This document shows, piece after piece, positions 40,407 to 49,551 of a stretch of 64,000 nt of DNA. This DNA comes from Belnapia arida (GTDB taxonomy: Bacteria > Pseudomonadota > Alphaproteobacteria > Acetobacterales > Acetobacteraceae): contig NZ_JAETWB010000003.1 of assembly GCF_016773205.1 (NCBI RefSeq), positions 248,001 through 312,000 of the forward strand, given 5' to 3'. Under the pieces are notes generated by a model, which searched no databases, was not told the origin of the DNA, and saw only the letters and a program-made list of their open reading frames with translations. The position numbers and the translations under genes were made by a program. Position 1 is the stretch's first letter; every line of letters begins with the position of its first letter.

Positions 40407-41333
40407 ATGCGTCGCCTCCCCCTCGGTGCGATGGAGGCCTTCGTGGCGGTGGCGCGCTGCGGCAGCCTCGCCGAGGCCGCGCCCGGGATGGGCCTGACGG
40501 TGCCCGCCCTCAGCCGCCGCATCCGGCAGATCGAGGCGCATCTCGGGCTGCCGCTGTTCCGGCGCCTGCCGCGCGGCCTCGCCCTGACCGAGGCCGGCAC
40601 CGCCTATCACGCCGCGCTCGCCCCGGCCTGGGAGGCGCTGCAACAGGTGACCGAGGCGGCCCGTCACCAGGGACGGCGGCAGGCGATCCGGATCAGCGTG
40701 ATGCCAAGCTTCGCGGTGCACTGGCTCCTGCCGCGGCTCGCGGGGTTCCAGGCGCGGCATGGCGGCGTCGAGGTCGAGATCGAAACCTCGGCCGAACTTG
40801 CCGACCTGCGGGCGCGGCCCGAACTCGATTGCGCCATCCGCCTCGGCTGCGGCCCTTGGCCCGGACTGGCGAGCGAGCCTTTCCTCCCCGTGCACGGCGT
40901 CCCGGTCGCCAGCCCCGGCTTCCCTGCCGACCTGTGCCAGCCGCGCGACCTGCTCCAATGCGCGCTCATCGGCTCCCACCACCAGGCCGAGTTCTGGCAG
41001 GAATGGTTCGCCGCCGCCGGGATCGCGGCCGTGCCCGCGGGATGCCGCAGCTTCGACAACCTCCAGCTCGTCTACGAGGCCGCGGCCGCCGGCATGGGCA
41101 TAGCCCTCGGGCTGGACGGCGTGGTGCAGCCCTATCTCGCCAGCGGCCGCCTCCGCCCGCTGCTCCCCGCCCCGCTGCGCATGGCCCGGCAGTTCCACCT
41201 CGTCCGCCGCCCGGGCCGCGGCCCGAGGGATCGCAGCATCGCCCTGCTCCGCGACTGGCTGGTGGAGGAGGCCGCCGCCTTCGCCGCGAGCGCGGGGCTT
41301 GCACGCGGTGCAAGCCTCGGGGCCGCGAACTGA
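40407..41333 (+). CDS. LysR-family transcriptional regulator, GcvA-like
   Basis: A 308-residue regulator. The N-terminal winged helix is AMEAFVAVARCGSLAEAAPGMGLTVPALSRRIRQIEAHLGLPLFRR (read in parts: helix, recognition helix, wing), then ALTEAGTAY. The effector domain follows with ISVMPSFAVHWLLPRLAGFQ and FDNLQLVYEAAAAGMGIALG, a GcvA/AmpR-type layout. LysR proteins usually control a divergent or nearby gene. Here the candidate is the glutathione S-transferase 60 bases downstream. The effector is unknown. Confidence 0.91.
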   Translation: MRRLPLGAMEAFVAVARCGSLAEAAPGMGLTVPALSRRIRQIEAHLGLPLFRRLPRGLALTEAGTAYHAALAPAWEALQQVTEAARHQGRRQAIRISVMPSFAVHWLLPRLAGFQARHGGVEVEIETSAELADLRARPELDCAIRLGCGPWPGLASEPFLPVHGVPVASPGFPADLCQPRDLLQCALIGSHHQAEFWQEWFAAAGIAAVPAGCRSFDNLQLVYEAAAAGMGIALGLDGVVQPYLASGRLRPLLPAPLRMARQFHLVRRPGRGPRDRSIALLRDWLVEEAAAFAASAGLARGASLGAAN

Positions 41334-41393
41334 ATGGCGGCGTCGCCGGCCTCCGCCTAACCTCCGGAGGCTTCGCGCAGGACAGGACCACCG

Positions 41394-42038
41394 ATGACCC
41401 GCTACCGGCTGCACTACTTCCCGGAATCCGGGAACAGCTACAAGCTCGCGCTGATGCTCACGCTCTGCGGCCAGTCCTTCGAGCCGGTCTGGACCGATTT
41501 CGGCGGCGGCGTCACGCGCAGCGCAGCCTGGCGGGCCAGCATCAACCCGATGGGCGAGATCCCCGTGCTCGAGGAGGACGGCACGCGCCTGACCCAGACC
41601 GGGCCGATCCTGCTCCGCCTCGCCGAGCGGCACGGGCGTTTCGGCGGGCGCGACGAGCGTGAGCGCTTCGAGGTGCTGCGCTGGCTGTTCTGGGACAACC
41701 AGAAGCTCAGCGGCTTCATGGCCGCCTATCGCTACCGCCGCGCCTTCACCCCCTCGCCCGATCTGCAGGTGCAGGCCTATCTGCGCGGACGGATCGATGA
41801 TTTCCTCGGCATCCTCGCGGGCGAGGTGGCGGAGCGGCCCTTCATCGCCGGCGACGCCCCGTCCGTCGCCGACCTGTCGATGTGCGGCTACCTGCTCTTC
41901 CCGAAGGAGGAGGCCGGTTACGACCTGGCAACCGACTATCCGGCCGTGCAGGCCTGGCTGCAGCGGATCGCTGCCCTACCCGGCTGGCAGGCACCTTACG
42001 ATCTGCTGCCGGGCGAGCGCCTTCGCCGCTATGCCTGA
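41394..42038 (+). CDS. Glutathione S-transferase family protein
   Basis: A 214-residue cytosolic GST. The thioredoxin-like N-domain has YRLHYFPESGNSYKLALML, where Ser/Asn near residue 14-15 could activate glutathione, INPMGEIPVLEEDG with the cis-Pro, and LTQTGPILLRLAERHG with the gamma-glutamyl-binding Gln-Thr-Gly. The all-helical C-domain (about 85-210) includes RPFIAGDAPSVADLSMCGYL, the N-capping box motif. It probably conjugates or isomerises small electrophiles. It follows the LysR gene on the same strand. Confidence 0.92.
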   Translation: MTRYRLHYFPESGNSYKLALMLTLCGQSFEPVWTDFGGGVTRSAAWRASINPMGEIPVLEEDGTRLTQTGPILLRLAERHGRFGGRDERERFEVLRWLFWDNQKLSGFMAAYRYRRAFTPSPDLQVQAYLRGRIDDFLGILAGEVAERPFIAGDAPSVADLSMCGYLLFPKEEAGYDLATDYPAVQAWLQRIAALPGWQAPYDLLPGERLRRYA

Positions 42039-42092
42039 CCCTGCCCGCCCTTAACCGCATCGCAATCCGCAGCCGTCACGTTGGCAGGTGGC

Positions 42093-42878
42093 ATGCAGCT
42101 CACCGCCTCCCTGGTGTCGGCCCTCCTCGGCGGCTCGGACACCGCCGCCAATACCGGCGACCCGGCCTCCGGCCTCGCCGCGCTGAAGGCTGCCCAGGCG
42201 GCCGGCGCCACCACCAAGGGCATCGCCCAGGAGAGGAAGGACCCGGTCACCATCACCGCGCTGAAGCAGTTCCAGGCGGCCATCGCCAAGGCCCGCGACG
42301 TGAAGACTGCCCTGCAGGACCCGCGCGTGCTGAACGTCCTGCTCCCCGCCCTCGGCCTCGCCGACCAGGCGGCCTATCCCGGGCTGGTGCAGAAGGCGCT
42401 CACCGCCGACCCGAAGGACCCCAAGGGCCTGCTCGCCAGCCTCGACAAGCGCTTCGCCACCGCCGCCAGGACGCTCGACCTCAAGGCCAAGGGCCTTGCC
42501 GGATTGCAGGACCCGAAGGTCCAGCGGCAGATGATGGACGGCTTCGTCGAGTATCAGTACCGCACTGGCCTCGACGACCGGAATGCCGGCATCTCCGACG
42601 CGCTCTACTTCCTGCAGAACGCCAAGGGCGAGACCAACGTCTACAACATCCTCGGCAATACGGTGCTGCGCCGCGTCGTCACCGGCGCGCTGGGCCTGCC
42701 CAATTCCATGGTCGTGCAGCCGATCGAGACCCAGGCCGCCGCCATCACCTCCCGCCTGAAGCTCGCCGACCTCAAGGACCCGAAGGCCTTGCAGAAGCTC
42801 GCCGAGCGCTACGTCATCGCCGCCGCCGGCGGGTCCTCCGGCGGCGCATCAAACCCCTTGCTCTCGCTGCTGGCCTGA
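42093..42878 (+). CDS. DUF1217-type protein
   Basis: A 261-residue helical protein without signal or membrane segment. LASLDKRFATAARTLDLKAKGLAGL and the later MMDGFVEYQYRTGLDDRNAGISDALYFLQ and NTVLRRVVTGALGLP resemble DUF1217 proteins, which in many alphaproteobacteria are encoded among flagellar genes. No flagellar gene is seen here. The start could be TTG 42081 or ATG 42093; neither has a well-spaced ribosome site. The function is unknown; a motility or envelope link is only suggested by the family's usual context. Confidence 0.7.
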   Translation: MQLTASLVSALLGGSDTAANTGDPASGLAALKAAQAAGATTKGIAQERKDPVTITALKQFQAAIAKARDVKTALQDPRVLNVLLPALGLADQAAYPGLVQKALTADPKDPKGLLASLDKRFATAARTLDLKAKGLAGLQDPKVQRQMMDGFVEYQYRTGLDDRNAGISDALYFLQNAKGETNVYNILGNTVLRRVVTGALGLPNSMVVQPIETQAAAITSRLKLADLKDPKALQKLAERYVIAAAGGSSGGASNPLLSLLA

Positions 42879-42944
42879 TCTACGGCTTGCGATGGGCCAC
42901 GCCCCCCCACCGGGGCGCATCCGCTTCTGGAAGGGAGCTGCATC

Positions 42945-44153
42945 ATGGCAAGCGCCACCAAGCCTGGACTCCGTCCGGCGAATCCCCCCCTGCCGGCCGT
43001 GAGGCCGGCCAATCCAAGCTTCTCGTCCGGCCCCTGCGCCAAGCGCCCGGGCTGGAGCCTCGACGCCCTCTCCGGCGCCTATCTCGGCCGCAGCCACCGC
43101 GCCGCCGGCCCCAAGGCCCGCCTCGCCGAGGTCATCACCCGCAGCAAGGCCGTGCTCGGCATGCCCGCCGACTGGCGCCTCGGCATCGTCCCCGCCTCCG
43201 ACACCGGCGCGGTGGAGATGGCCCTCTGGTCCCTGCTCGGCGCCCGCGGCGTCGATGTCCTGGCCTGGGAGAGCTTCTCCAAGGATTGGGGCACCGACAT
43301 CGTGAAGCAGCTCAAGCTGCCCGATGCCCGCGTCATCTCTGCCCCCTACGGCCAGCTCCCCGACCTTGCCTCGGCCGATGCCGCCCGTGACGTGGTCTTC
43401 GTCTGGAACGGCACGACGAGCGGCGTCCGTCTCCCCAACGCCGACTGGATTGCAGCCGATCGCCAGGGCCTCGCCATCTGCGACGCGACCAGCGCCGCCT
43501 TCGCCATGGACCTCCCCTGGTCGAAGCTCGATGTCGTCACCTGGTCCTGGCAGAAGGTCCTCGGCGGCGAAGCGGCCCACGGCATGCTCGCCCTGAGCCC
43601 CCGCGCCGTCGAACGCCTCGAATCCCACAAGCCCGCCTGGCCCATGCCGAAGATTTTCCGCATGACCAAGGACGGCAAGCTGAACGAGGACATCTTCAAG
43701 GGCGAGACCATCAACACCCCCTCCATGCTCGCCGTCGAGGACGCGCTGGATGGCCTCCGCTGGGCCGAGTCCATCGGCGGCCTCCCGGCGCTGATCGCCC
43801 GCTCCGAGGCCAACCTCGCCGCCATCGCCGGCTGGGTCGCGCGCACCCCCTGGGTCGACTTCCTGGCCGAGGACGCGGCGAACCGTTCCTGCACCTCCAT
43901 CTGCCTGAAGATCGCGGCTCCCTGGTTCACCGCCCTCGATGCGGAGGCCCAGGCCAAGGCGGCGAAGTCCCTCGCCAGCCTGCTCGACAAGGAGGGCGTC
44001 GCCCTCGACGCCGCCAACTACCGCGATGCGCCCCCGGGCCTCCGCATCTGGGGCGGCGCCACCGTCGAAACCGCCGACATCGAGGCCCTGCTTCCTTGGC
44101 TCGACTGGGCCTTCGCGCAGGTCGAGGCCGAGCAGCAGAAGGCCGCCGCCTGA
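42945..44153 (+). CDS. serC: Phosphoserine transaminase
   Basis: A 402-residue fold-type I aminotransferase, the alphaproteobacterial/archaeal-like short Ser[17 protein letters not shown] is the family opening, [16 protein letters not shown] binds the substrate, [31 protein letters not shown] carries the PLP Asp and the catalytic Lys (in WQK), and RIWGGATVE ends the small domain. It makes 3-phosphoserine from 3-phosphohydroxypyruvate. AGGGAG lies upstream of the ATG. Its stop overlaps the serA start as TGATG, so the two serine enzymes are coupled. Confidence 0.95.
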   Translation: MASATKPGLRPANPPLPAVRPANPSFSSGPCAKRPGWSLDALSGAYLGRSHRAAGPKARLAEVITRSKAVLGMPADWRLGIVPASDTGAVEMALWSLLGARGVDVLAWESFSKDWGTDIVKQLKLPDARVISAPYGQLPDLASADAARDVVFVWNGTTSGVRLPNADWIAADRQGLAICDATSAAFAMDLPWSKLDVVTWSWQKVLGGEAAHGMLALSPRAVERLESHKPAWPMPKIFRMTKDGKLNEDIFKGETINTPSMLAVEDALDGLRWAESIGGLPALIARSEANLAAIAGWVARTPWVDFLAEDAANRSCTSICLKIAAPWFTALDAEAQAKAAKSLASLLDKEGVALDAANYRDAPPGLRIWGGATVETADIEALLPWLDWAFAQVEAEQQKAAA

Positions 44154-45739
44154 TGCCGCGCGTCCTCATCTCCGACAAGCTCTCCCCCGCCGCCATCGAG
44201 ATCTTCAAGCGGCGCGGCATCGAGGTCGATTTCCGGCCCGGCCTCTCCCCCGCCGAGCTGCGCGCCATCATCGCGCCCTATGACGGCCTCGCCGTCCGCA
44301 GCGCGACCAAGGTGACGCGCGAGCTGCTCGACGCCGCGCCCGGCCTCAAGGTCGTCGGCCGCGCCGGCATCGGCGTCGACAATGTCGACGTGACGAGCGC
44401 CACCGCCCGCGGCGTCGTGGTGATGAACACGCCCTACGGCAACGCCATCACCACCGCCGAACATGCGATTGCGATGATCTTCGCCCTCGCCCGCCAGATC
44501 CCGGAGGCTTCGGCCTCCACCAAGGCCGGCAAGTGGGAGAAGAACCGCTTCATGGGCGTCGAGCTCTTCGGCAAGACGCTCGGCCTCATCGGCTGCGGCA
44601 ATATCGGCTCCATCGTCGCCGATCGCGCCGTCGGGCTGCACATGAAGGTGGTGGCCTACGACCCCTTCCTGTCGGAGAAGCGCGCGGTCGAGATCGGCGT
44701 CGAGAAAGTCGAGCTGAACGAGCTGCTGGAACGCGCCGACATCGTCACGCTGCATACGCCGCTGACCGAGCAGACGCGCAACATCCTCAGCCGCCAGAAC
44801 ATCGCGCGATTGAAGCGCGGCGTCCGCATCGTCAACTGCGCCCGCGGCGGGCTGGTCGATGAGCAGGCGCTGGCCGAGGCGCTGCAATCTGGCCATGTCG
44901 CCGGCGCCGCCCTCGACGTCTTCGAGACGGAGCCGGCGACCGACAGCCCGCTCTTCGCCCTCGAGAATGTCGTCTGCACCCCGCATCTCGGCGCCGCGAC
45001 GGCCGAGGCGCAGGAGAATGTCGCCCTGCAGGTTGCCGACCAGATGGCCGATTACCTGCTGACCGGCGCCGTCTCCAACGCCATCAACATGCCGAGCGTG
45101 ACGGCGGAGGAAGCCCCCCGCCTCAAGCCCTACATGGAGCTGGCCCGCCTGCTCGGCGCCATGGCCGGGCAGCTCACGGCCGCGCAGGACGACGCCATCC
45201 GCTCCATCCGCGTCGAATACGAGGGCCACGTCGCCGAACTCAACCGCCGCCCGCTGACGGCGGCGGCCCTGGCCGGCGTGCTGACCCCGCTGATGGGCGC
45301 GGTCAACATGGTGAACGCGCCGGTGGTGGCGAAGGAGCGCGGCATGGAGGTCGCCGAGACCGTCCACGAGCGCCGCGGCGACTATGCCACGCTGCTCCGC
45401 GTCACGGTGGTGACGGAAGGCCGCACCCGCAGCGTCGCCGGCACGCTGGTCGGCGATGCGAAGCCGCGCCTGGTCGAGATCAAGGGCATCGCCGTCGAGG
45501 CCGACTTCGCGCCCGACATGCTCTACGTCACCAACCAGGACAAGCCCGGCTTCATCGGCCGCTTCGGCATGACGCTGGCCAATGCCGGCATCAACATCGC
45601 CACCTTCCACCTCGGCCGCGCGGCCCAGGGGGGCGACGCCATCTGCCTCGTCTCCCTCGACGGGCCGATGCCGGAGCCAGTCCTGGCCGAGGTGCGCGGC
45701 CTGCCGCTCGTGGTGCAGGCGACCGCGCTGCGCTTCTGA
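44153..45739 (+). CDS. serA: D-3-phosphoglycerate dehydrogenase
   Basis: A 528-residue enzyme, the long type. [15 protein letters not shown] and [14 protein letters not shown] begin the substrate domain, [17 protein letters not shown] is the NAD-binding loop, and the catalytic Arg ([11 protein letters not shown]), Glu and His ([15 protein letters not shown]) are present. A central allosteric-substrate-binding domain (about 310-450) and a C-terminal ACT domain ([19 protein letters not shown]) follow; the ACT domain usually senses serine. It catalyses the first step of serine synthesis. Overlap with serC fixes its start at 44153. Confidence 0.97.
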   Translation: MPRVLISDKLSPAAIEIFKRRGIEVDFRPGLSPAELRAIIAPYDGLAVRSATKVTRELLDAAPGLKVVGRAGIGVDNVDVTSATARGVVVMNTPYGNAITTAEHAIAMIFALARQIPEASASTKAGKWEKNRFMGVELFGKTLGLIGCGNIGSIVADRAVGLHMKVVAYDPFLSEKRAVEIGVEKVELNELLERADIVTLHTPLTEQTRNILSRQNIARLKRGVRIVNCARGGLVDEQALAEALQSGHVAGAALDVFETEPATDSPLFALENVVCTPHLGAATAEAQENVALQVADQMADYLLTGAVSNAINMPSVTAEEAPRLKPYMELARLLGAMAGQLTAAQDDAIRSIRVEYEGHVAELNRRPLTAAALAGVLTPLMGAVNMVNAPVVAKERGMEVAETVHERRGDYATLLRVTVVTEGRTRSVAGTLVGDAKPRLVEIKGIAVEADFAPDMLYVTNQDKPGFIGRFGMTLANAGINIATFHLGRAAQGGDAICLVSLDGPMPEPVLAEVRGLPLVVQATALRF

Positions 45740-45747
45740 ACGGGGAA

Positions 45748-45763
45748 GGGGGCTCCGGCCCCC
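45748..45763. terminator. Hairpin between convergent serA and enoyl-CoA hydratase genes
   Basis: GGGGGC (45748-45753) and GCCCCC (45758-45763) pair around a TCCG loop, in a 31-base gap between convergent stops. No real T run follows; it may serve both directions. Confidence 0.45.
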
Positions 45764-45770
45764 TCTCCGC

Positions 45771-46559
45771 CTATTTCCCCTGGAAGCGCGGCGGCCGCTT
45801 CTCCATGAAAGCGCGCAGCGCCTCCTGGTGATCCTCCGTCTCCCGCGTCCGCATCATGCCGATCGCCTCGGCATCCAGAGCCTCGACGAGCGTCCCTTCC
45901 TCGGCCACCTTCATGTTGCGCTTCATGTAGCGCCAGGCGACGCGCGGCCCCTGGCCGAGCTGCCGCGCCAGCTTCTCCGTCTCCGCCCGCAGCTCCTCGT
46001 CCGGCACCAGCCGGTTGACCAGCCCAAGCTTCTCCATCTGCGCGGAATCGAGCTTGGCGCTGGTGAAGTAGAGCTCCCGCGCCTTGGCCGGCCCGACCAG
46101 CTTCGCCAGGAAGTAGTGCCCGCCGAAATCCCCGGAGAAGCCCATATTGGCGAAGGCGGTCGTCATCCGCGCGCTCGTTCCGGCGACGCGCATGTCGCAG
46201 GCGAGCGCCAGCGACATCCCCGCGCCGGCCGCCACGCCATTGACCATGGCGATGGTGGGCTTCGGCATCTCATGCAGCAGGCGGGAGCACTCCATCCGGC
46301 TGCGCAGCTCGTCGGCACCCGCCTCGGGGGTGGCCGGCGGCGGCTTCGCCCCCGTCGCCCGCGCCTTCATGTCGCCGCCCGCCGAGAAGCCGCGCCCCGC
46401 CCCGGTCAGCACCACGCAGCCGATCTCGGGGTCGCTCGCCGCCTCGGTCAGCGCGGTGAGCAGGTCCCACATCATGTTGCCGCCGAGGGCGTTCAGCACC
46501 TCCGGCCGGTTCATGGTGAGCCACAGCACGCCCTCGGCGCGCTCCTGCAACAGCTCCAT
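45771..46559 (-). CDS. Enoyl-CoA hydratase/isomerase family protein
   Basis: A 262-residue crotonase. WLTMNRPEVLNALGGNMM is the first conserved block, GRGFSAGGDMKARA (about residues 57-70) forms the oxyanion hole, and MVNGVAAGAGMSLALACDMRV follows. The position of the usual first catalytic Glu in the latter block is occupied by Met (GAGMSLALACD), as in some isomerase-like members, so the reaction may differ from plain hydration. It diverges from the zinc alcohol dehydrogenase with 75 bases between starts. The substrate is unknown. Confidence 0.88.
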   Translation of the reverse strand: MELLQERAEGVLWLTMNRPEVLNALGGNMMWDLLTALTEAASDPEIGCVVLTGAGRGFSAGGDMKARATGAKPPPATPEAGADELRSRMECSRLLHEMPKPTIAMVNGVAAGAGMSLALACDMRVAGTSARMTTAFANMGFSGDFGGHYFLAKLVGPAKARELYFTSAKLDSAQMEKLGLVNRLVPDEELRAETEKLARQLGQGPRVAWRYMKRNMKVAEEGTLVEALDAEAIGMMRTRETEDHQEALRAFMEKRPPRFQGK

Positions 46560-46634
46560 CCGGCGTTCCTCCCGCTCTGGTGTGAGCGAGCCTAGATGCT
46601 ATCGTCCCCCCCGTCCAAGAGGGGAGAACCCGTC

Positions 46635-47720
46635 ATGAAGGCCGCCGTCCTGCACGAGGTGAACCAGCCGCTCACCATCGAGGAAGTCACCCTGCAGAAG
46701 CCCAAGGCACGCGAGGTGCTGGTCCGCACCGCCTATGCCGGCCTCTGCCATTCCGACCTGCATTTCATCGAGGGCCTCTATCCCCACCCCTTGCCGACCG
46801 TCCCCGGCCATGAGGTCGCGGGCGTCGTCGAGGCCGTCGGCTCCGACGTCACCTACCTGAAGCCCGGCGACCACGTCATCGGCTGCCTCTCGGTCTTCTG
46901 CGGCGCCTGCTCGCAATGCACCACTGGCCACACGGTGCTTTGCGAGAACACCGAGGTGAAGATGGTCCCCGGCCAATCCCGCCGCCTCTCCTGGAAGGGC
47001 GGCGAGGTGATGAACCAATTCCTCAACCTCAGCGCCTTCGCCGAGCAGATGGTCGTCCACGAGAATGCGCTCGTGAAGATCGACCCCGACATCCCGCTCG
47101 ACCGCGCGACGCTGGTCGGCTGCGGCGTCATCACCGGCGTCGGCGCCGTCTTCAACACCGCCCGCATCGAGGCCGGCTCCACCGTCGCCGTCATCGGCTG
47201 CGGCGGCGTCGGCCTCTCGGCGGTGAACGGCGCCGCGCTTGCCGGCGCCTCGCGCATCGTCGCCATCGACCGGCTGCAATCGAAGCTCGACCTCGCCCGC
47301 ATCATGGGCGCCACCGACACCATCCTGGTCGGGAACGACGACCCGGTGCAGCAGGTGAGGGACCTCACCGGCGGCGGTGTCCACTACAGCTTCGAGGCGC
47401 TAGGCATGAAGGCGACCGCCGAGCAGAGCTTCGCCATGCTACGCCCCGGCGGCACCGCGACCATCATCGGCATGGTGCCCTTCGGCGTGAAGATCGAGCT
47501 GCACGGCTTCGACTTCCTGCGCGAGCGGAAGATCCAGGGCTCCTCGATGGGCTCCAACCACTTCCGCGTCGACATGCCGCGCCTGCTGAAGCTCTGGCAG
47601 CAGGGCCGGCTGCACCTTGACCACCTGATCACCGGCACGCTCAAGCTGGACGAAATCAACACCGGCTTCGCCCGCCTCAAATCCGGCGAGGCGGTCCGCC
47701 AACTCATAGCCTTCGGCTAA
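46635..47720 (+). CDS. Zinc-dependent alcohol dehydrogenase, class III-like
   Basis: A 361-residue MDR enzyme. Catalytic zinc ligands are in GLCHSDLHF (Cys 38) and PGHEVAGVVE (His), and the structural zinc knot is CGACSQCTTGHTVLC with four cysteines in standard spacing. The NAD fold has GCGGVGLSAVNGA with an acidic residue at the end of the next strand (VAIDRL), favouring NAD+. GTLKLDEINTGFARLKSG is the usual tail. It resembles class III/benzyl-alcohol types. AGAGGGGAGAA precedes the ATG at 46635. The alcohol substrate is not certain. Confidence 0.93.
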   Translation: MKAAVLHEVNQPLTIEEVTLQKPKAREVLVRTAYAGLCHSDLHFIEGLYPHPLPTVPGHEVAGVVEAVGSDVTYLKPGDHVIGCLSVFCGACSQCTTGHTVLCENTEVKMVPGQSRRLSWKGGEVMNQFLNLSAFAEQMVVHENALVKIDPDIPLDRATLVGCGVITGVGAVFNTARIEAGSTVAVIGCGGVGLSAVNGAALAGASRIVAIDRLQSKLDLARIMGATDTILVGNDDPVQQVRDLTGGGVHYSFEALGMKATAEQSFAMLRPGGTATIIGMVPFGVKIELHGFDFLRERKIQGSSMGSNHFRVDMPRLLKLWQQGRLHLDHLITGTLKLDEINTGFARLKSGEAVRQLIAFG

Positions 47721-47760
47721 ACCACGATCGTCGAAGGCCGGAACGGCCGGAGGCGTAAGC

Positions 47761-47792
47761 CATGATCCGCGATCCCGTGATCGTGGATCATG
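47761..47792. terminator. Long hairpin at the junction of two convergent genes
   Basis: CATGATCCGCGATC (47761-47774) and GATCGTGGATCATG (47779-47792) pair over 14 positions with one G-T wobble and a CCGT loop. It includes the stop codon of the minus-strand membrane gene. It lacks a T tract; it could be a terminator, an mRNA 3' stabiliser or a protein site. Confidence 0.5.
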
Positions 47793-49398
47793 ATTCGCCC
47801 GGAAGCGGCGGCAGGGGCCGGAACCCCGGATGGCTCGGCACCCAGGGCCGTTGGGGCTCCTCGATGCGCATCGCATCGCAGCGCCCCGCCTCCGTGAGGT
47901 CGATCAGGATGGCGCCCGCTTCGCGGGAGATGTTCCGCTCCACCACGCGCCCCAGCTTGCCGGCGACGAACTCGAAGAACCGAACGTCATCCACCCCGTT
48001 GCGGTCGATCGGGTGCGAATAGAGGAACCAGACCCGCCGGCCGCAAATCCTGAGCATGTCGGCCAGCATGTAGCTCCAGTCCGACCGCATGTCCCGGCCA
48101 TAGACCACGCCGCCGGGCGCCGCCGTCAGCGCCTTGCCGTAAACCTGGAACGCCGGCACCGCCGCGTAATAGACATAGACGAGGTCGTCCGGCTGCTTCC
48201 TGCGCACCACATCGGCGATGCTCCGGTCGATCTCCTCCCGCGCGAAGGCCGGCGTGACCCGCAGATGCGCCGCCGTCTCGAACCCCATCAGCCCCAGCAG
48301 CAGCGCGACGACGCCCGCCACCGGCCAGCGCAGCCGCGGCACCATGCGCAAGGTGAAGGACACCCCGGCCGCGAGCACGTAGATCAACCCCGGCGCCAGG
48401 AACAGCACGAACCGCGCCGTCATCGGATAGAACTGCGCCATCGAGGCCGCTACCGTCCCAAGCAGGGTCAGCGCTAGGAACAGCACCAGCACCCGCGAGC
48501 GCTGCCAGATGTCGTAGACGCCGAGCGCGGCGAAGAGCAGCAGCAGCATCACGCTCGAGGCCGGGAAGCCCATCCCCTCGGGCACCTGCAGCATGATCCG
48601 CACGGCGGCGATGAAGCGCGAGGGGATGAACAGCGCCGGTGGGATGAACCACTCGCTCCAGTACCGCCGCATCGCCGCGACCAGCGTGCCGGAATCGCTC
48701 GTCGCCAGGTAGGAGACGGCGCCGAAGCAGAGCAGCCAGACGGCGGCGATGCAGGCCAGGCGCAGCACCGCCCCGCCATCCCGCTCCCGCAGCGGCCGCG
48801 CCGCCAGGGCAAGCCCCGCACCGAACAGCACGAAGACGGCCGAGAGGCTCAGCAGCACCGAGACCGCCCCCGCCACCGCCAGCAGCGCCACCCCGCCCCA
48901 GGACCGCAGGATGCCCTGCCCGCGCCCCGCCAGCAGCCAGAGGAACAGGCTGACGACCAGCACATCCGTCGCGTACTGCTTCGCCTCGGCTGCGTAGTAG
49001 ACCAGCGGCATGGCGATGGCGAACAGCGTCACCGCCAGCGCCGCCCCGACGCCGTCGAGGCTCCGCCGCACCGTCAGCGCGAACAGCACGAGCGAGCCGA
49101 TGCCGGCCAGCAACGGGATCAGCCGCAGCGCCATCTCCCCCGGCCCGAACAGGCCGATGACGAATTTGGTCCCGAACAGCCACAGCACCGGCGCCGACTG
49201 GTCGTAGTCGAGCGGCAGCAGCAGGTCCTGGTAGGAGCGCCGGAACAGGTTCAGCGCAATCATCGCTTCGTCATGCCAAAGGGGACGCGCCTCGGCGAAG
49301 GGAAGCACCCGCAATGCCGCCCCGAACAGGACAACAAAAGCCAGGAAGCCATCCAAATAGCGTGAGCGCGCCGTCGTCGCCGGAAAGTCGAACATCAC
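47788..49398 (-). CDS. Polytopic membrane protein, GT-C/ArnT-like glycosyltransferase
   Basis: A 536-residue protein with about ten or more membrane helices. The first periplasmic loop has RPLWHDEAMIALNLFRRSYQDLL, where the Asp-Glu pair (residues 43-44) matches the metal-binding acid motif of GT-C enzymes such as ArnT and PMT-type mannosyltransferases. A second loop motif, VYYAAEAKQYATDVL, is also typical. The last 150 residues are a soluble periplasmic domain. These enzymes move sugars from polyprenyl phosphates onto lipid or protein acceptors; donor and acceptor are unknown here. No other lipid-sugar gene is directly next to it. Confidence 0.8.
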   Translation of the reverse strand: MMFDFPATTARSRYLDGFLAFVVLFGAALRVLPFAEARPLWHDEAMIALNLFRRSYQDLLLPLDYDQSAPVLWLFGTKFVIGLFGPGEMALRLIPLLAGIGSLVLFALTVRRSLDGVGAALAVTLFAIAMPLVYYAAEAKQYATDVLVVSLFLWLLAGRGQGILRSWGGVALLAVAGAVSVLLSLSAVFVLFGAGLALAARPLRERDGGAVLRLACIAAVWLLCFGAVSYLATSDSGTLVAAMRRYWSEWFIPPALFIPSRFIAAVRIMLQVPEGMGFPASSVMLLLLFAALGVYDIWQRSRVLVLFLALTLLGTVAASMAQFYPMTARFVLFLAPGLIYVLAAGVSFTLRMVPRLRWPVAGVVALLLGLMGFETAAHLRVTPAFAREEIDRSIADVVRRKQPDDLVYVYYAAVPAFQVYGKALTAAPGGVVYGRDMRSDWSYMLADMLRICGRRVWFLYSHPIDRNGVDDVRFFEFVAGKLGRVVERNISREAGAILIDLTEAGRCDAMRIEEPQRPWVPSHPGFRPLPPLPGES

Positions 49399-49551
49399 CC
49401 TGTCCTGTTCGCGCGGCTGGTGAAATACTGACAGGAATGCTTGGCCGCGACTGTCGTGGCCCTTCTGACACGAATCGGAATAATTGGAATGCGCGGCGGC
49501 CCCGCTGGCGGTGCCGCTCCAACCCCTGTGAACGAACGGGCCGGACGGCCT

